Source: JBBRZF01 sp038236965 (GTDB taxonomy: Bacteria > Acidobacteriota > Terriglobia > Terriglobales > Acidobacteriaceae). From it: a DNA stretch of 33,146 nucleotides. Made by a program: the position numbers and the translations under genes. The stretch lies in the NCBI GenBank assembly GCA_038236965.1, contig JBBRZF010000017.1, positions 1-33,146 of the forward strand, in the 5' to 3' direction. Shown one piece after another: positions 7,836 to 16,261 of this stretch (positions are counted from its first letter, which is position 1; each line of letters starts with the position of its first letter). A model generated the notes under the pieces. The model ran no database searches. It was not told the DNA's origin and worked only from the letters and a program-made list of their open reading frames with translations.

Positions 7836-10800
7836 GTGGGGATTTCTGACGATATTCTGCCCTTCCCGCCTTTTTCGGGCGGAGAGGACGTTACTCCCGT
7901 GTCCGCGCCAGTCGGGGTTCTTGACGACTTGGCCCACGTTGACGCTGCGCCGACTTCTGCGCCCGTTCCCCATCCTTTTCCCTTTGATCCGACGAACGTT
8001 CCTGAATCGCTGCGTTGGGCCCATCCCATCGTGCAGGAGTGGTTTGTCTCGAAGTTCGGAACGCCGACGGAGCCGCAGGAAGCCGGTTGGCCACAGATTC
8101 TGGCGAACGTTCCAACACTGATTTCCGCGCCGACAGGTTCGGGCAAAACGCTGGCGGCGTTTCTGGCGTGCATCGACCGTCTGGTGCGGAAAGCGCTGGC
8201 GGGCGATCTGCATGATCGCATCGAGGTTCTGTACGTTTCTCCGCTGAAGGCGCTGGGCAACGACATACAGAAAAATTTGGAAGCACCGTTGAGCGAGATA
8301 CAGGCGCTGGCGGGTTCGCGCGGATTGCTGATGCCGACCATCCGCGCCGTGGTGCGCACGGGCGACACGCTGACCAAAGATCGAGCGCTCATGCTGCGCA
8401 AGCCACCGCACATCCTGGTGACCACGCCGGAGTCGCTTTACATCCTGCTGACGGCGGAAAAGAGTCGGCGGATTTTGCGCGACATCGAGACGGTGATCGT
8501 CGACGAGATTCACGCCGTGGCCGACGACAAGCGCGGCACGCATCTGATGCTGTCGCTGGAGCGGCTTGATCAGATGACGGAGCGACGTCCGGTACGCATC
8601 GGCCTCTCTGCCACGCAAAAACCTATTGAGTTAATTGCTGAGTTTCTTGCGCCGCAGAATGCAGAAGAGGGCGGCATACACATCGTGAACGTGGGCCACA
8701 GGCGCAAGCTCGATATCGCGGTGGAGATTCCATCGACTGAATTGGGGCCTGTCGCTTCCAACGAGATGTGGGGAGAGATCTACGACCGGCTGGCGGAGCT
8801 TGCGCTGCAGCATCGTTCGACGCTGGTGTTCGTAAATACGCGGCGTATGGCCGAGCGGCTGGGAATGCACTTGGCCGAGCGACTAGGCGAAGACAAGGTG
8901 GCTACGCATCATGGCAGCCTGGCGAGGAAGCTGCGATTGCAGGCGGAACGCAAGCTGAAGAATGGCGAAGTGCGTCTGCTGGTGGCGACGGCATCGCTGG
9001 AACTCGGCATCGATGTGGGGACGGTGGACCTTGTCTGCCAGATAGGCTCTCCGCGTTCTATCGCGGTGGCGTTGCAGCGGGTGGGGCGCGCGGGACATTG
9101 GCGTGGAGCGATTCCGAAAGGGCGCATCTTTGCGACGACGCGCGATGAGCTGGTGGAATGTGCGGCGCTGGTTCAGGCGATCGGGCAGCTCGATCTGGAC
9201 CGCATCATTATTCCGGACAAGCCGCTGGATATCCTGGCGCAGCAGATCGTCGCATCGTGCGCGGCGGAAGAATGGGATGAAGACGCGCTGTTTGAGATGG
9301 TGCGTCGCGCTTATCCGTATCGCAATCTGACGCGCAAAGAGTTCGACGATGTCTTGCAGATGCTGTCGGAAGGCATTGCTGCGCGTCGGAGTCGCTATGG
9401 CGCGTATCTGTATCGCGACCAGGTGAACAAGCGTTTGCGTGCGCGGCGCGGCGCGCGACTGGCGGCCATCACCAGCGGCGGCGCGATTCCGGAGACGGCG
9501 CTGTTCACCGTCGTCGCCATGCCGGAAGGCACCGTGGTGGGAACGCTCGATGAAGATTTTGCGGTGGAGAGCAACGCGGGCGACATCATGTTGCTGGGCA
9601 ACACGAGTTGGCGAATCCGTCGCGTGGAGGGAAGGACCGGCAAGGTGATTGTTGAAGATGCGCATGGGGCGCCGCCGAGTGTTCCCTTCTGGCGAGGCGA
9701 AGCGCCTTCGCGAACGGAAGAGTTGAGCTGGCATGTGGCGGAGGTGCGTCGCCGCGTGAGCGAACTTACGCCGCACGTTGCACCTGTGCATCACGAAGAG
9801 CGAAGGAACGATGATGGCGAGATATCGTCGACCAGGTTGCGCGGCATCGAGATGTCTCCGGAGGTGCAGGAGGCGACTGCGTTCCTGAAAGCCGAATGCG
9901 GACTGGATGATGCGGGCGCGCTGCAGGTGGTGGAATACATCGTCGCCGGACGCGCAGTGTTGGGGGATGTGCCGACGCAGAGCACCATCATCGCGGAGCG
10001 CTTCTTCGATGAGGCGGGCGGGATGCAACTCATCATTCACGCACCGTTTGGCGGACGCATCAACAAGGCCTGGGGACTGGCGCTGCGCAAGCGTTTCTGC
10101 CGTTCCTTCAATTTTGAATTGCAGGCGGCGGCGACGGACGACGGATTGAATATCGCGCTGGCGGAGCAGCATAGTTTTCCGCTGGCAGATGTATTCAGTT
10201 TCCTTCAGCCGGAAACCGTGCAGGATGTTTTGCAACAGGCGGTGCTGACGGGGTCTCCGATATTTGCGACACGATGGCGCTGGGACGCGAATCGTTCGCT
10301 GGCACTGTTGCGCTTCATGGGTGGGAAGAAAGTTCCGCCGCAGATACAGCGCATGCGCTCGGACGATCTGCTGGCGTCCGTGTTTCCGGACGTCGCCGCG
10401 TGCCAGGAAAATATCGTAGGCGAGATCAAAGTGCCGGACCATCCGCTGGTCACGGAAGTAATGAAGGATGTGCTGCACGAAGCGATGGACATTGATGGCC
10501 TTCGCAAGGTACTGGAGCAGATACGCAGCGGCGAAGTCAAAATCCTTGCGGTGGATACGCCGGTGCCATCGCAATTTTGTCACGAGATACTGAACGCGAA
10601 TCCGTATGCGTACCTGGACGACGCTCCGCTGGAAGAGCGAAGGGCGCGAGCTGTGCAGATGCGGCGAACTCTGCCGGAAAGTATTTTGCAGGAAGTGGGA
10701 GGACTGGATCCGGCGGCGATCGAGCAGGTGCAGGACGAAGCCACGCCTGACCTTCGCGACAGCGATGAATTGCATGACACGCTGCAGACTCTGATCTTGT

Positions 10801-12428
10801 TGTCGCCTGATGTGTCGCGTTCCGCGCCCGACGCTCCGATAGCGCGCTGGTCGCGTCTGTTGAGCGAGTGGCACATGCTGATGGTCAACCTGGTTAGCCA
10901 CCGGCGGGCGGTGCAGGCGTTTGTGACGACCGAGGATGGCGAGCGCGAGTACTGGGTTCCGTCGGAAAAGATCCATGCCTTCCGCGCGATTTTTCCGGAG
11001 GCGCGATTTGCACAGGAGGCGCCGGAGTTGCCGACAGAGCCGATCTCGCGCGCGGATGCGATTCTGGCGTCGGTCACGGGATGGATGATGCATACGGGAC
11101 CGGCGACTGCATCGGAGATTGCAGCGACTTTGGGGATCGAAGAAAAAGAAATCAACCAGGCGTTCTTGCGGTTGGAAGGAACGGGCGCGATCCTGCGCGG
11201 GAATTACAGGACGTCACGCTCGGTGTCGCAGGCAGCGGTGGTAGTGGAAGGCGCAGAGGTTTTGGCGCGCGATACGGGCAAGGTTCTAGAGTGGTGCGAT
11301 CGGCGATTGCTGGCGCGCATACATCGGCTCACGCTGGGCGCGCTGCGAAAACAGATTGAACCGGTCATGCCTGCGCAGTTCATGCGCTGGCTGTTGCGAT
11401 GGCAGCACATCGCTCCGGGAACGCAACTGACGGGTGATCGAGGGACGCTGGAAGCGATACGACAGTTGCAGGGATTCGAGATTCCGGCGAATGCGTGGGA
11501 GCGACAGATACTGACGCGACGCTTGCGCGAGTACGACTCGAAGACGCTGGACGATCTGTGCCTGACGGGCGCGGTCGGGTGGGGACGATTATCGCCGCAT
11601 CCGGCGACGGTGGATGAGAATGGCGGGCGTACGCGTCGCGTGGTGCCGACGTCGGTTGCGCCGATCACGCTGTTCCTGCGCGACGAGGCGGAGTGGATGG
11701 CGCCGCGCGAACATGGCGAAGATGAAGAACAGGAAAAGGGACTCTCTCCGGTGGCGCGCGAGGTGATTGAATTCCTGCGACGTCGCGGGGCTTCGTTCTT
11801 CCCCGACGTTGTGCGCGGGACGGGCAAGTTGAAAGCGGAAGTGGAAACCGGATTGTGGGAGTTGGTAGCGGCCGGATTCGTTACGGCTGACGGCTTTGAC
11901 AATCTGCGCTCGCTGATCGATCTGAAGCGGCGCGCGGGACAGGGACACGCCAAGGCATCGCGTCCGCGCAATGCCGCTGGTCGCTGGTCGCTACTGTATC
12001 TCGAACCGGGCGACCATCAGCGACGGATTGAAGCGACCTGCTGGATGCTGTTGAAGCGTTACGGAATCGTCTTCCGCGAATTGCTGGCGCGCGAATCGAA
12101 TCTGCCGAAGTGGCGCGAGTTGCAGGTTGCGTATCGACGACTGGAAGACCGCGGCGAGATTCGCGGCGGACGCTTTGTCTCCGGCTTTATCGGAGAACAG
12201 TTTGCGCTGCCTGTAGCTGTGGAGAGCGTGCGCGAGATGAAACGAGTGGAGCCAAGCGGAGAGACCATCACGATTTCGGCGGCCGATCCGCTGAACCTTG
12301 TGGGCATCGTGGTGCCGGGGGAGCGCGTACCGGCCATCAGCGGAAGGACGGTGACCTTCCGCGACGGCGTCGCCTACGACGCGCAGGAAGAGCATCCGTT
12401 CGTGATGCCGGAAGCGGCGGCGGGGTAA
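7836..12428 (+). CDS. lhr: Full-length Lhr-type ATP-dependent DNA helicase
   Basis: A 1530-residue superfamily 2 helicase, about the length of E. coli Lhr (roughly 1.5 kb of residues). Motifs in order: Walker A APTGSGKT (K104), Walker B VDEIHAV (D223), motif III SATQ, and motif VI QRVGRAGHW in the second RecA fold. These are followed by the Lhr winged-helix and domain 4 region (to about residue 860), then a long C-terminal half of winged-helix repeats like Lhr-CTD. Lhr translocates 3'-5' on single-stranded DNA and is linked to DNA repair; the CTD of the E. coli protein has been reported to have uracil-DNA glycosylase activity, which cannot be shown here. All helicase motifs look intact. The GTG start sits exactly where the promoter predicts transcription to begin and lacks a ribosome site. 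The first 50 residues are Pro/Ala-rich and family-atypical, so a later start cannot be excluded. Confidence 0.95.
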   Translation: MGISDDILPFPPFSGGEDVTPVSAPVGVLDDLAHVDAAPTSAPVPHPFPFDPTNVPESLRWAHPIVQEWFVSKFGTPTEPQEAGWPQILANVPTLISAPTGSGKTLAAFLACIDRLVRKALAGDLHDRIEVLYVSPLKALGNDIQKNLEAPLSEIQALAGSRGLLMPTIRAVVRTGDTLTKDRALMLRKPPHILVTTPESLYILLTAEKSRRILRDIETVIVDEIHAVADDKRGTHLMLSLERLDQMTERRPVRIGLSATQKPIELIAEFLAPQNAEEGGIHIVNVGHRRKLDIAVEIPSTELGPVASNEMWGEIYDRLAELALQHRSTLVFVNTRRMAERLGMHLAERLGEDKVATHHGSLARKLRLQAERKLKNGEVRLLVATASLELGIDVGTVDLVCQIGSPRSIAVALQRVGRAGHWRGAIPKGRIFATTRDELVECAALVQAIGQLDLDRIIIPDKPLDILAQQIVASCAAEEWDEDALFEMVRRAYPYRNLTRKEFDDVLQMLSEGIAARRSRYGAYLYRDQVNKRLRARRGARLAAITSGGAIPETALFTVVAMPEGTVVGTLDEDFAVESNAGDIMLLGNTSWRIRRVEGRTGKVIVEDAHGAPPSVPFWRGEAPSRTEELSWHVAEVRRRVSELTPHVAPVHHEERRNDDGEISSTRLRGIEMSPEVQEATAFLKAECGLDDAGALQVVEYIVAGRAVLGDVPTQSTIIAERFFDEAGGMQLIIHAPFGGRINKAWGLALRKRFCRSFNFELQAAATDDGLNIALAEQHSFPLADVFSFLQPETVQDVLQQAVLTGSPIFATRWRWDANRSLALLRFMGGKKVPPQIQRMRSDDLLASVFPDVAACQENIVGEIKVPDHPLVTEVMKDVLHEAMDIDGLRKVLEQIRSGEVKILAVDTPVPSQFCHEILNANPYAYLDDAPLEERRARAVQMRRTLPESILQEVGGLDPAAIEQVQDEATPDLRDSDELHDTLQTLILLSPDVSRSAPDAPIARWSRLLSEWHMLMVNLVSHRRAVQAFVTTEDGEREYWVPSEKIHAFRAIFPEARFAQEAPELPTEPISRADAILASVTGWMMHTGPATASEIAATLGIEEKEINQAFLRLEGTGAILRGNYRTSRSVSQAAVVVEGAEVLARDTGKVLEWCDRRLLARIHRLTLGALRKQIEPVMPAQFMRWLLRWQHIAPGTQLTGDRGTLEAIRQLQGFEIPANAWERQILTRRLREYDSKTLDDLCLTGAVGWGRLSPHPATVDENGGRTRRVVPTSVAPITLFLRDEAEWMAPREHGEDEEQEKGLSPVAREVIEFLRRRGASFFPDVVRGTGKLKAEVETGLWELVAAGFVTADGFDNLRSLIDLKRRAGQGHAKASRPRNAAGRWSLLYLEPGDHQRRIEATCWMLLKRYGIVFRELLARESNLPKWRELQVAYRRLEDRGEIRGGRFVSGFIGEQFALPVAVESVREMKRVEPSGETITISAADPLNLVGIVVPGERVPAISGRTVTFRDGVAYDAQEEHPFVMPEAAAG

Positions 12429-12430
12429 AG

Positions 12431-12458
12431 CCAGTTGCCGGTTGCCAGTTGTCAGTTA
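12431..12458 (+). repeat. Degenerate 7-bp tandem repeat after lhr
   Basis: Four head-to-tail copies of CCAGTTG: CCAGTTG, CCGGTTG, CCAGTTG and TCAGTTA. The array begins 2 bases after the lhr stop codon. Similar heptamer runs are common in bacterial intergenic regions and can vary in copy number. Confidence 0.7.
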
Positions 12459-12505
12459 GATCAAAGTCAAAACCAACGTCGAATCACGGTCCTCCGAATG
12501 TATTC

Positions 12506-12534
12506 GGAACTTGGGACGCCGTTACGGTGTCTTG
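12506..12534 (+). promoter_or_regulatory. Promoter-like site GGAACTT-N17-TCTTG
   Basis: GGAACTT (12506-12512), 17 bases, then TCTTG (12530-12534). It resembles extracytoplasmic sigma promoters and shares its spacing with sites at 16488 and 17222. No plus-strand gene follows; a transcript from here would be short or antisense to the M23 gene. It could be a chance match. Confidence 0.25.
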
Positions 12535-12628
12535 ACGTGTATATGTTCAGACTGTCCGCTTGAAATGGAAACCGGTGGAGTGCCGGAGTATCAATTGGAA
12601 GTTGCGCGGTGGGACCGCTGCCACTGCT

Positions 12629-12675
12629 AAAAATCCCCAAGTCGCGCCCCAGAGGTGAGGCGGCAACTTGGGGAT
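12629..12675 (-). terminator. Intrinsic terminator of the M23 gene
   Basis: Read on the minus strand, ATCCCCAAGT (12675-12666) pairs perfectly with ACTTGGGGAT (12642-12633) across a GC-rich 23-base loop, then TTTTT follows. The loop is larger than usual. It lies about 30 bases after the M23 stop codon. Confidence 0.65.
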
Positions 12676-12707
12676 GTAAGTTTCTATTCGCGTACTGCAC
12701 GAAACAT

Positions 12708-14012
12708 CTACATGGTGAAGCCGGGAAGGTCTACGCGTCTGGCGATGTGGTCTTTGATCCAGTGCGGGTCCCACCAGTTTTTGGGATCGATCTGCACTCC
12801 GTCCAACTGCATGGTGAAGTGTATGTGGTCGCCTCCGGCCATTCCGGTCATGCCGCTTTGCCCCATCACCTGTCCGCGTTTGACGGTGTCGCCGTCTTTG
12901 ACGTCGATGTGGCTGAGGTGTCCGTAGATGGACTGCAAACCGTAGCCGTGATCGACAACGATACAGTTTCCGTAGATGCCGAGCGGAGCGGCGTAGACGA
13001 CACGTCCGTCGTTGGAAGCCTGCACGCCGACATGCTGCGTAACGGCGAGATCGTAGCCGAGGTGCGTCTGCTCATCGATCTTCTGTCCGTGATAGATGTA
13101 ACGGCGATGATCGGCGAAGGTGGCTTCCGTCTGCGCGTTGGCCTGGCGAAGGAAGGGCTGCGACCAGAGGAAGTGGTCTGCGGTCTTGCTGCGGAGATCG
13201 GAGAGCGTCTTGTTGTTGGACTTGCGCATCTCGTTATTGATCTTCAGGAAGCGGATGACGAGGTCTCCGGAGCCACTGGGGTCGAGTTCGCTGACGACCT
13301 TCTGCATGAACTTGTCGTCGATCTGAAGCTCGTGCTGCGTGTACTTGGGCTGTTCTTTCTTAGGGAACTGCACGACCAGCGGAGCGGTGGCATCGTTACC
13401 GGCGCCGTTGGCGGCGTAAACGACGGGCAAGGTGTCAGGAGGCATGTCCCACGCAAAGGCGTACAGCGAGAACATTCCGGGCTTGCCGCCGGGCATGGGC
13501 CACGCACGGAAGGTCTGGGAGCCGACACGGACGCCCGCCTCGGAATAATTTCCGGAGACATTGAGGGTGGCGAGATCGGCCATGCCGAGATAGAGGTAGT
13601 GCTGGTCGGAGTCGGCGGTGACCGAGGGCGGGTGGGTGACGACCGTGACCTCGCGTTGCACCCGCGTCTTTTTCTTCAAGAAACTGTTGGACGTGGCTTC
13701 GACGATGAGCTGCGCCTTGCCGTCTTTCAGTTGCGGTGCCGTGGTGATTCCGGCGACGAAATTCCAAGTGTTATCCGGCTCGCGCGTAGGCTGCGCGAGG
13801 GCGAACAGAGGATAGCTGCTGCCGCCCTGTTCGATGGTTGCAGTGAAGGCGCGAATGCCATGCGGGTCTGTGACATGGACGCTGACAGGAGTGCCCTGTC
13901 CGATATTCGTAATCGTGGGCACGATGACCACGGGAGTTGTGGAGCGCATGAACGATAGCGCAATGAGGGCGATGACGATGAGCAAGAGAAGGATCAGGAA
14001 GAGTTTTCGCAC
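12708..14012 (-). CDS. Membrane-anchored M23 (LytM-type) peptidase
   Basis: A 434-residue protein with an N-terminal span (about 4-22, uncleaved-looking), two beta-rich domains (about 30-210) of immunoglobulin-like character, a linker and a C-terminal M23 domain (about 300-420). The zinc ligands are present: HLGYD (H317, D321) and HIHF (H396, H398), with a further histidine in IYGHLSH. Such enzymes cut peptidoglycan peptide cross-links in the periplasm; an intact zinc site suggests it is active and not an EnvC-like activator. The start is GTG at 14012, with TATGAT ending 6 bases upstream, so the message is probably leaderless. It is single, flanked by its own terminator, and convergent with lhr. 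Confidence 0.88.
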   Translation of the reverse strand: MRKLFLILLLLIVIALIALSFMRSTTPVVIVPTITNIGQGTPVSVHVTDPHGIRAFTATIEQGGSSYPLFALAQPTREPDNTWNFVAGITTAPQLKDGKAQLIVEATSNSFLKKKTRVQREVTVVTHPPSVTADSDQHYLYLGMADLATLNVSGNYSEAGVRVGSQTFRAWPMPGGKPGMFSLYAFAWDMPPDTLPVVYAANGAGNDATAPLVVQFPKKEQPKYTQHELQIDDKFMQKVVSELDPSGSGDLVIRFLKINNEMRKSNNKTLSDLRSKTADHFLWSQPFLRQANAQTEATFADHRRYIYHGQKIDEQTHLGYDLAVTQHVGVQASNDGRVVYAAPLGIYGNCIVVDHGYGLQSIYGHLSHIDVKDGDTVKRGQVMGQSGMTGMAGGDHIHFTMQLDGVQIDPKNWWDPHWIKDHIARRVDLPGFTM

Positions 14013-14018
14013 ACATAC

Positions 14019-14024
14019 ATCATA
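14019..14024 (-). promoter_or_regulatory. -10 element of the M23 gene (leaderless)
   Basis: TATGAT on the minus strand, 6 bases before the GTG start. The predicted start point coincides with the GTG. No good -35 was found at 16-18 bases, so the element is weaker than the lhr promoter. Confidence 0.4.
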
Positions 14025-14284
14025 GCGGCTGAATGGGAGCCGGAGTTGTGGGAATGTCTGAAAGATGCCCGAGTTTTTTCAACTGAGTGCGGGGGGGAAA
14101 CAATACTTAGTACTCAACGACGACAAGAGCAGAACCGGGCAACCTGAGAGTTGCTGCGCGTTCGTTTGCTGGTTGACGAGCGAGCGGAGATCGTCGCGTT
14201 TGTTGGTCGCGGAGAAATAGCGCGCTTGGCTCGGGTCTGGAATATCCGAAATCGGGCAGAAGAGGAAAACAGAGTACAGGCTGT

Positions 14285-14313
14285 TTGACTATCTGCGGCT
14301 AGTAAGAGAAAAT
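14285..14313 (+). promoter_or_regulatory. Promoter of tRNA-Ala
   Basis: TTGACT (14285-14290), 17-base spacer and GAAAAT (14308-14313), ending 44 bases before the mature tRNA. The -35 is near consensus and the -10 weaker. The following sequence (CTGTCGCG) is GC-rich, like the discriminators of stringently controlled tRNA promoters. Confidence 0.5.
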
Positions 14314-14357
14314 GAATCTGTCGCGTGAGTCGTGCGCGACGCCTTCCCTAAAAGAGT

Positions 14358-14433
14358 GGGCCTATGGCGCAGCTGGGAGCGCGCTTCCATGGCATGGAAG
14401 AGGTCGTCGGTTCGATCCCGACTAGGTCCACCA
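14358..14433 (+). tRNA. tRNA-Ala (anticodon GGC)
   Basis: A 76-base cloverleaf. Acceptor GGGCCTA pairs with TAGGTCC (one G-U), D stem GCGC/GCGC, anticodon stem CTTCC/GGAAG around loop ATGGCAT (anticodon GGC, reads GCC and GCU), 5-base variable loop, T stem GTCGG/CCGAC with loop TTCGATC. The discriminator is A and CCA is encoded. Position 32 is A, which still fits. Confidence 0.96.
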
Positions 14434-14538
14434 AAACACCTTACAATCTAATGGCAATGCTGTCGTGCTACTTGCGAATCGCAGGCTGCTGCCCGTTATT
14501 GCGCCACCTAATCATTGACGCGCGGCATCTCATTCGGA

Positions 14539-14958
14539 ATGGGCACCCCTAATCGACTACCCGACCCACCCGATGAAGAGCCCGACGAGCGACCGCAGGA
14601 TCGTTGGGAGACTTATGAGGGAAGACGTATCGATCCGCGATTCACGACGAACGCGGATACGCATGACGATGTTCGCTTCAACACGCACCTGAATCCGGTT
14701 GCGGTCATTCCGAAAGAAACGGGCGCAACGTTGAAGATTCTTTTGGTGGTCGCCGGAATCGTTGTGCTGGCATTGATCAGCTACTTCCTCTTCCGCGGCA
14801 GCAACCGGCAGAGTCCGCGTTCGCCGGAAAGTCCGTCCGGGCAGATTCAACAGCAGCAGGCGCCGGTGCAGGCCTTGCCGGCGCAGGCGGTATTGCCGCT
14901 CGCACGGCTTCACAACCAAGAGAAAAGGCAGCTGCGAAATACCGCCAACGCAAGGTAA
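14539..14958 (+). CDS. Small single-span membrane protein, unknown
   Basis: About 139 residues from the ATG at 14539; the frame also has a TTG eight codons earlier. The N-terminal half is cytoplasmic, rich in Pro, Asp, Glu and Arg, followed by one membrane span (about residues 66-86) and a Gln/Pro/Ala-rich outer tail. I do not recognise a family. No good ribosome site precedes either start. It lies about 100 bases after the tRNA and may be read from the same promoter, and it ends at a strong terminator, which supports it being a real transcribed gene. Confidence 0.6.
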   Translation: MGTPNRLPDPPDEEPDERPQDRWETYEGRRIDPRFTTNADTHDDVRFNTHLNPVAVIPKETGATLKILLVVAGIVVLALISYFLFRGSNRQSPRSPESPSGQIQQQQAPVQALPAQAVLPLARLHNQEKRQLRNTANAR

Positions 14959-14980
14959 GACCGATCGATATTCAAATGGA

Positions 14981-15009
14981 AAGCCCCGCATCGAGAGCGG
15001 GGCTTTTTT
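14981..15009 (+). terminator. Intrinsic terminator
   Basis: A 9-bp perfect stem (AAGCCCCGC 14981-14989, GCGGGGCTT 14997-15005), a 7-base loop and a run of T to 15009. It ends the transcript of the small membrane protein. The other strand has only a short T run, so it is mainly one-directional. Confidence 0.9.
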
Positions 15010-15031
15010 GTTCATCTTCCAAATCACATCT

Positions 15032-16261
15032 TTAGAAGGTGAACATCGAGGTCATGTTGGAGATGGAGGCATTCGAGTTTCGCGAATTCAGCGATGCGAG
15101 TCCGAAATTCCACTGGATGAATTTCAGGATGGAGGTGTGGTCCATCAGGTCATGTACGACGACGCCCTTTTTTGCGAAGGGCGAAATGACCAGCATGGGA
15201 ACGCGAATGCCAAGTCCTTCGCTATCTACTTGGGGAGGTGAAACGTGGTCATACCAGCCGCCGCCTTCGTCCCAGATGACGATGATGGCCATCTGTTTCC
15301 ATTCGGGCGAGGCTTGCGCCTTCTGAACGAATCCATCGAGGAAGTTGACGGCCGCCGTGATGGAGCTGCTGCCGGGGTGTCCGCTGTGCGAAGGATTCAT
15401 TTGCACAAACGAAACCGAGGGCAAGCTGTTAGCACTCATCTGGTTCAGGAATATCTGGTAGTCCTGCAGGTGCACGGTGTTCTGCGTGGTGGTGAAGTAC
15501 TGGAACGGATTCTGCTGCTGGACGTATCCGGTGCAGAGCCCATAATTTTCATGGAACCAGGTCCAGCCGATGTTTGCGCCGCTAAGCTGGTCGCCGACAT
15601 TGGGAGCTGTGTCTGGAGTTGCGGCAGGGTCGGGATCCTGGCAAGGTCCGTACACGGGTTGGACGCTGAAGGGCTGGCCGTTGTCTGTTGCCGAAACGGC
15701 ATACTTCATCTGTGCCGGAGCGCTCGACAAGACGGACGAGAAATAATGGTCAGCTAACGCGAACTGTGAGGCGTAGCTGTAGAGGATTGGCATCGCCGGC
15801 GTGGAGCTATCGTAGTAACCCATGACCTGGGTGGGGGTAGGGAAATCCTTATCGGCCTTGATGAAGCCGTCCATGCTGCCGCTGTTATAGGCGGTGAGAT
15901 AGGGATTGTGGTTGTGGGCCAGATCAGTAGTGAACGGATTAGCCAATAAGAATGGCGAAGTCGGGTTGGCTCCGTTGATGTCGGTCTGGGTAAAGCCGAG
16001 CACGCCGGGGCGCGCGACCTCGATGGTCTGTCCCGCAGGCGGAGTGTACTTCTGGAAGAGATGGTCGAAGGAGCGATTCTGGAATACGAGCACCACCACA
16101 TTCTTGATCGGAGAAGCTGTGGTAGTGGTGGAGGGATCGGTGCCCCCTCCGAAATTGGCTCCGCTTCCGCTTACCGACAAAGGACCGCGGCAAGCAGTGG
16201 TCAGGAACGCGAGGAGAACAACCAAGACCGAAAGGGCTTGGAGCGTGCGGAAAGATTTCAT
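15032..16261 (-). CDS. Exported phosphoesterase, phospholipase C/AcpA family
   Basis: A 409-residue protein of the PF04185 phosphoesterase family (phospholipase C, acid phosphatase AcpA). A signal sequence ends TTAC (Cys24), so it may be a lipoprotein, although the -3 residue is not the usual Leu. A Ser/Gly/Thr-rich linker leads into the domain. The entry motif reads FQNRSFDHLF (residues 60-69) where the family usually has ENxSFD, so a metal-binding Glu appears replaced by Gln61. The later motif WDEGGGWYDHVSPP, with the metal-binding Asp/Glu and Asp-His, is intact, as is the HNH segment after the first third. It would hydrolyse phosphate esters or phospholipids outside the cytoplasm. A possible promoter (TTGCCA, 16 bases, TATTTC on the minus strand) lies just upstream. 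Confidence 0.85.
   Translation of the reverse strand: MKSFRTLQALSVLVVLLAFLTTACRGPLSVSGSGANFGGGTDPSTTTTASPIKNVVVLVFQNRSFDHLFQKYTPPAGQTIEVARPGVLGFTQTDINGANPTSPFLLANPFTTDLAHNHNPYLTAYNSGSMDGFIKADKDFPTPTQVMGYYDSSTPAMPILYSYASQFALADHYFSSVLSSAPAQMKYAVSATDNGQPFSVQPVYGPCQDPDPAATPDTAPNVGDQLSGANIGWTWFHENYGLCTGYVQQQNPFQYFTTTQNTVHLQDYQIFLNQMSANSLPSVSFVQMNPSHSGHPGSSSITAAVNFLDGFVQKAQASPEWKQMAIIVIWDEGGGWYDHVSPPQVDSEGLGIRVPMLVISPFAKKGVVVHDLMDHTSILKFIQWNFGLASLNSRNSNASISNMTSMFTF

Larger units (their letters stand above)
12429..12707. other. Convergent intergenic region
   Basis: It lies between lhr (+) and the M23 gene (-). It holds the heptamer repeat, an ECF-type promoter-like site (12506-12534, +) and the minus-strand terminator (12629-12675). 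No supportable coding frame. Confidence 0.6.
14013..14357. other. Gene-free stretch between M23 gene and tRNA-Ala
   Basis: It contains the M23 -10 element at its left end and the tRNA promoter at its right end. The middle (about 14050-14280) shows no coding frame, terminator or repeat that I can support. Confidence 0.5.

Noticed and set aside
8883..11093. Very long (736-codon) minus-strand open frame inside lhr
   Set aside because: It is an antisense shadow of the lhr coding strand in GC-rich DNA. Its product is rich in Arg, His and Gln with no motif, and lhr itself is a clear full-length gene.
12609..13958. 449-codon plus-strand frame across the M23 gene
   Set aside because: It is the antisense of the M23 peptidase, which has clear zinc motifs and its own promoter and terminator.
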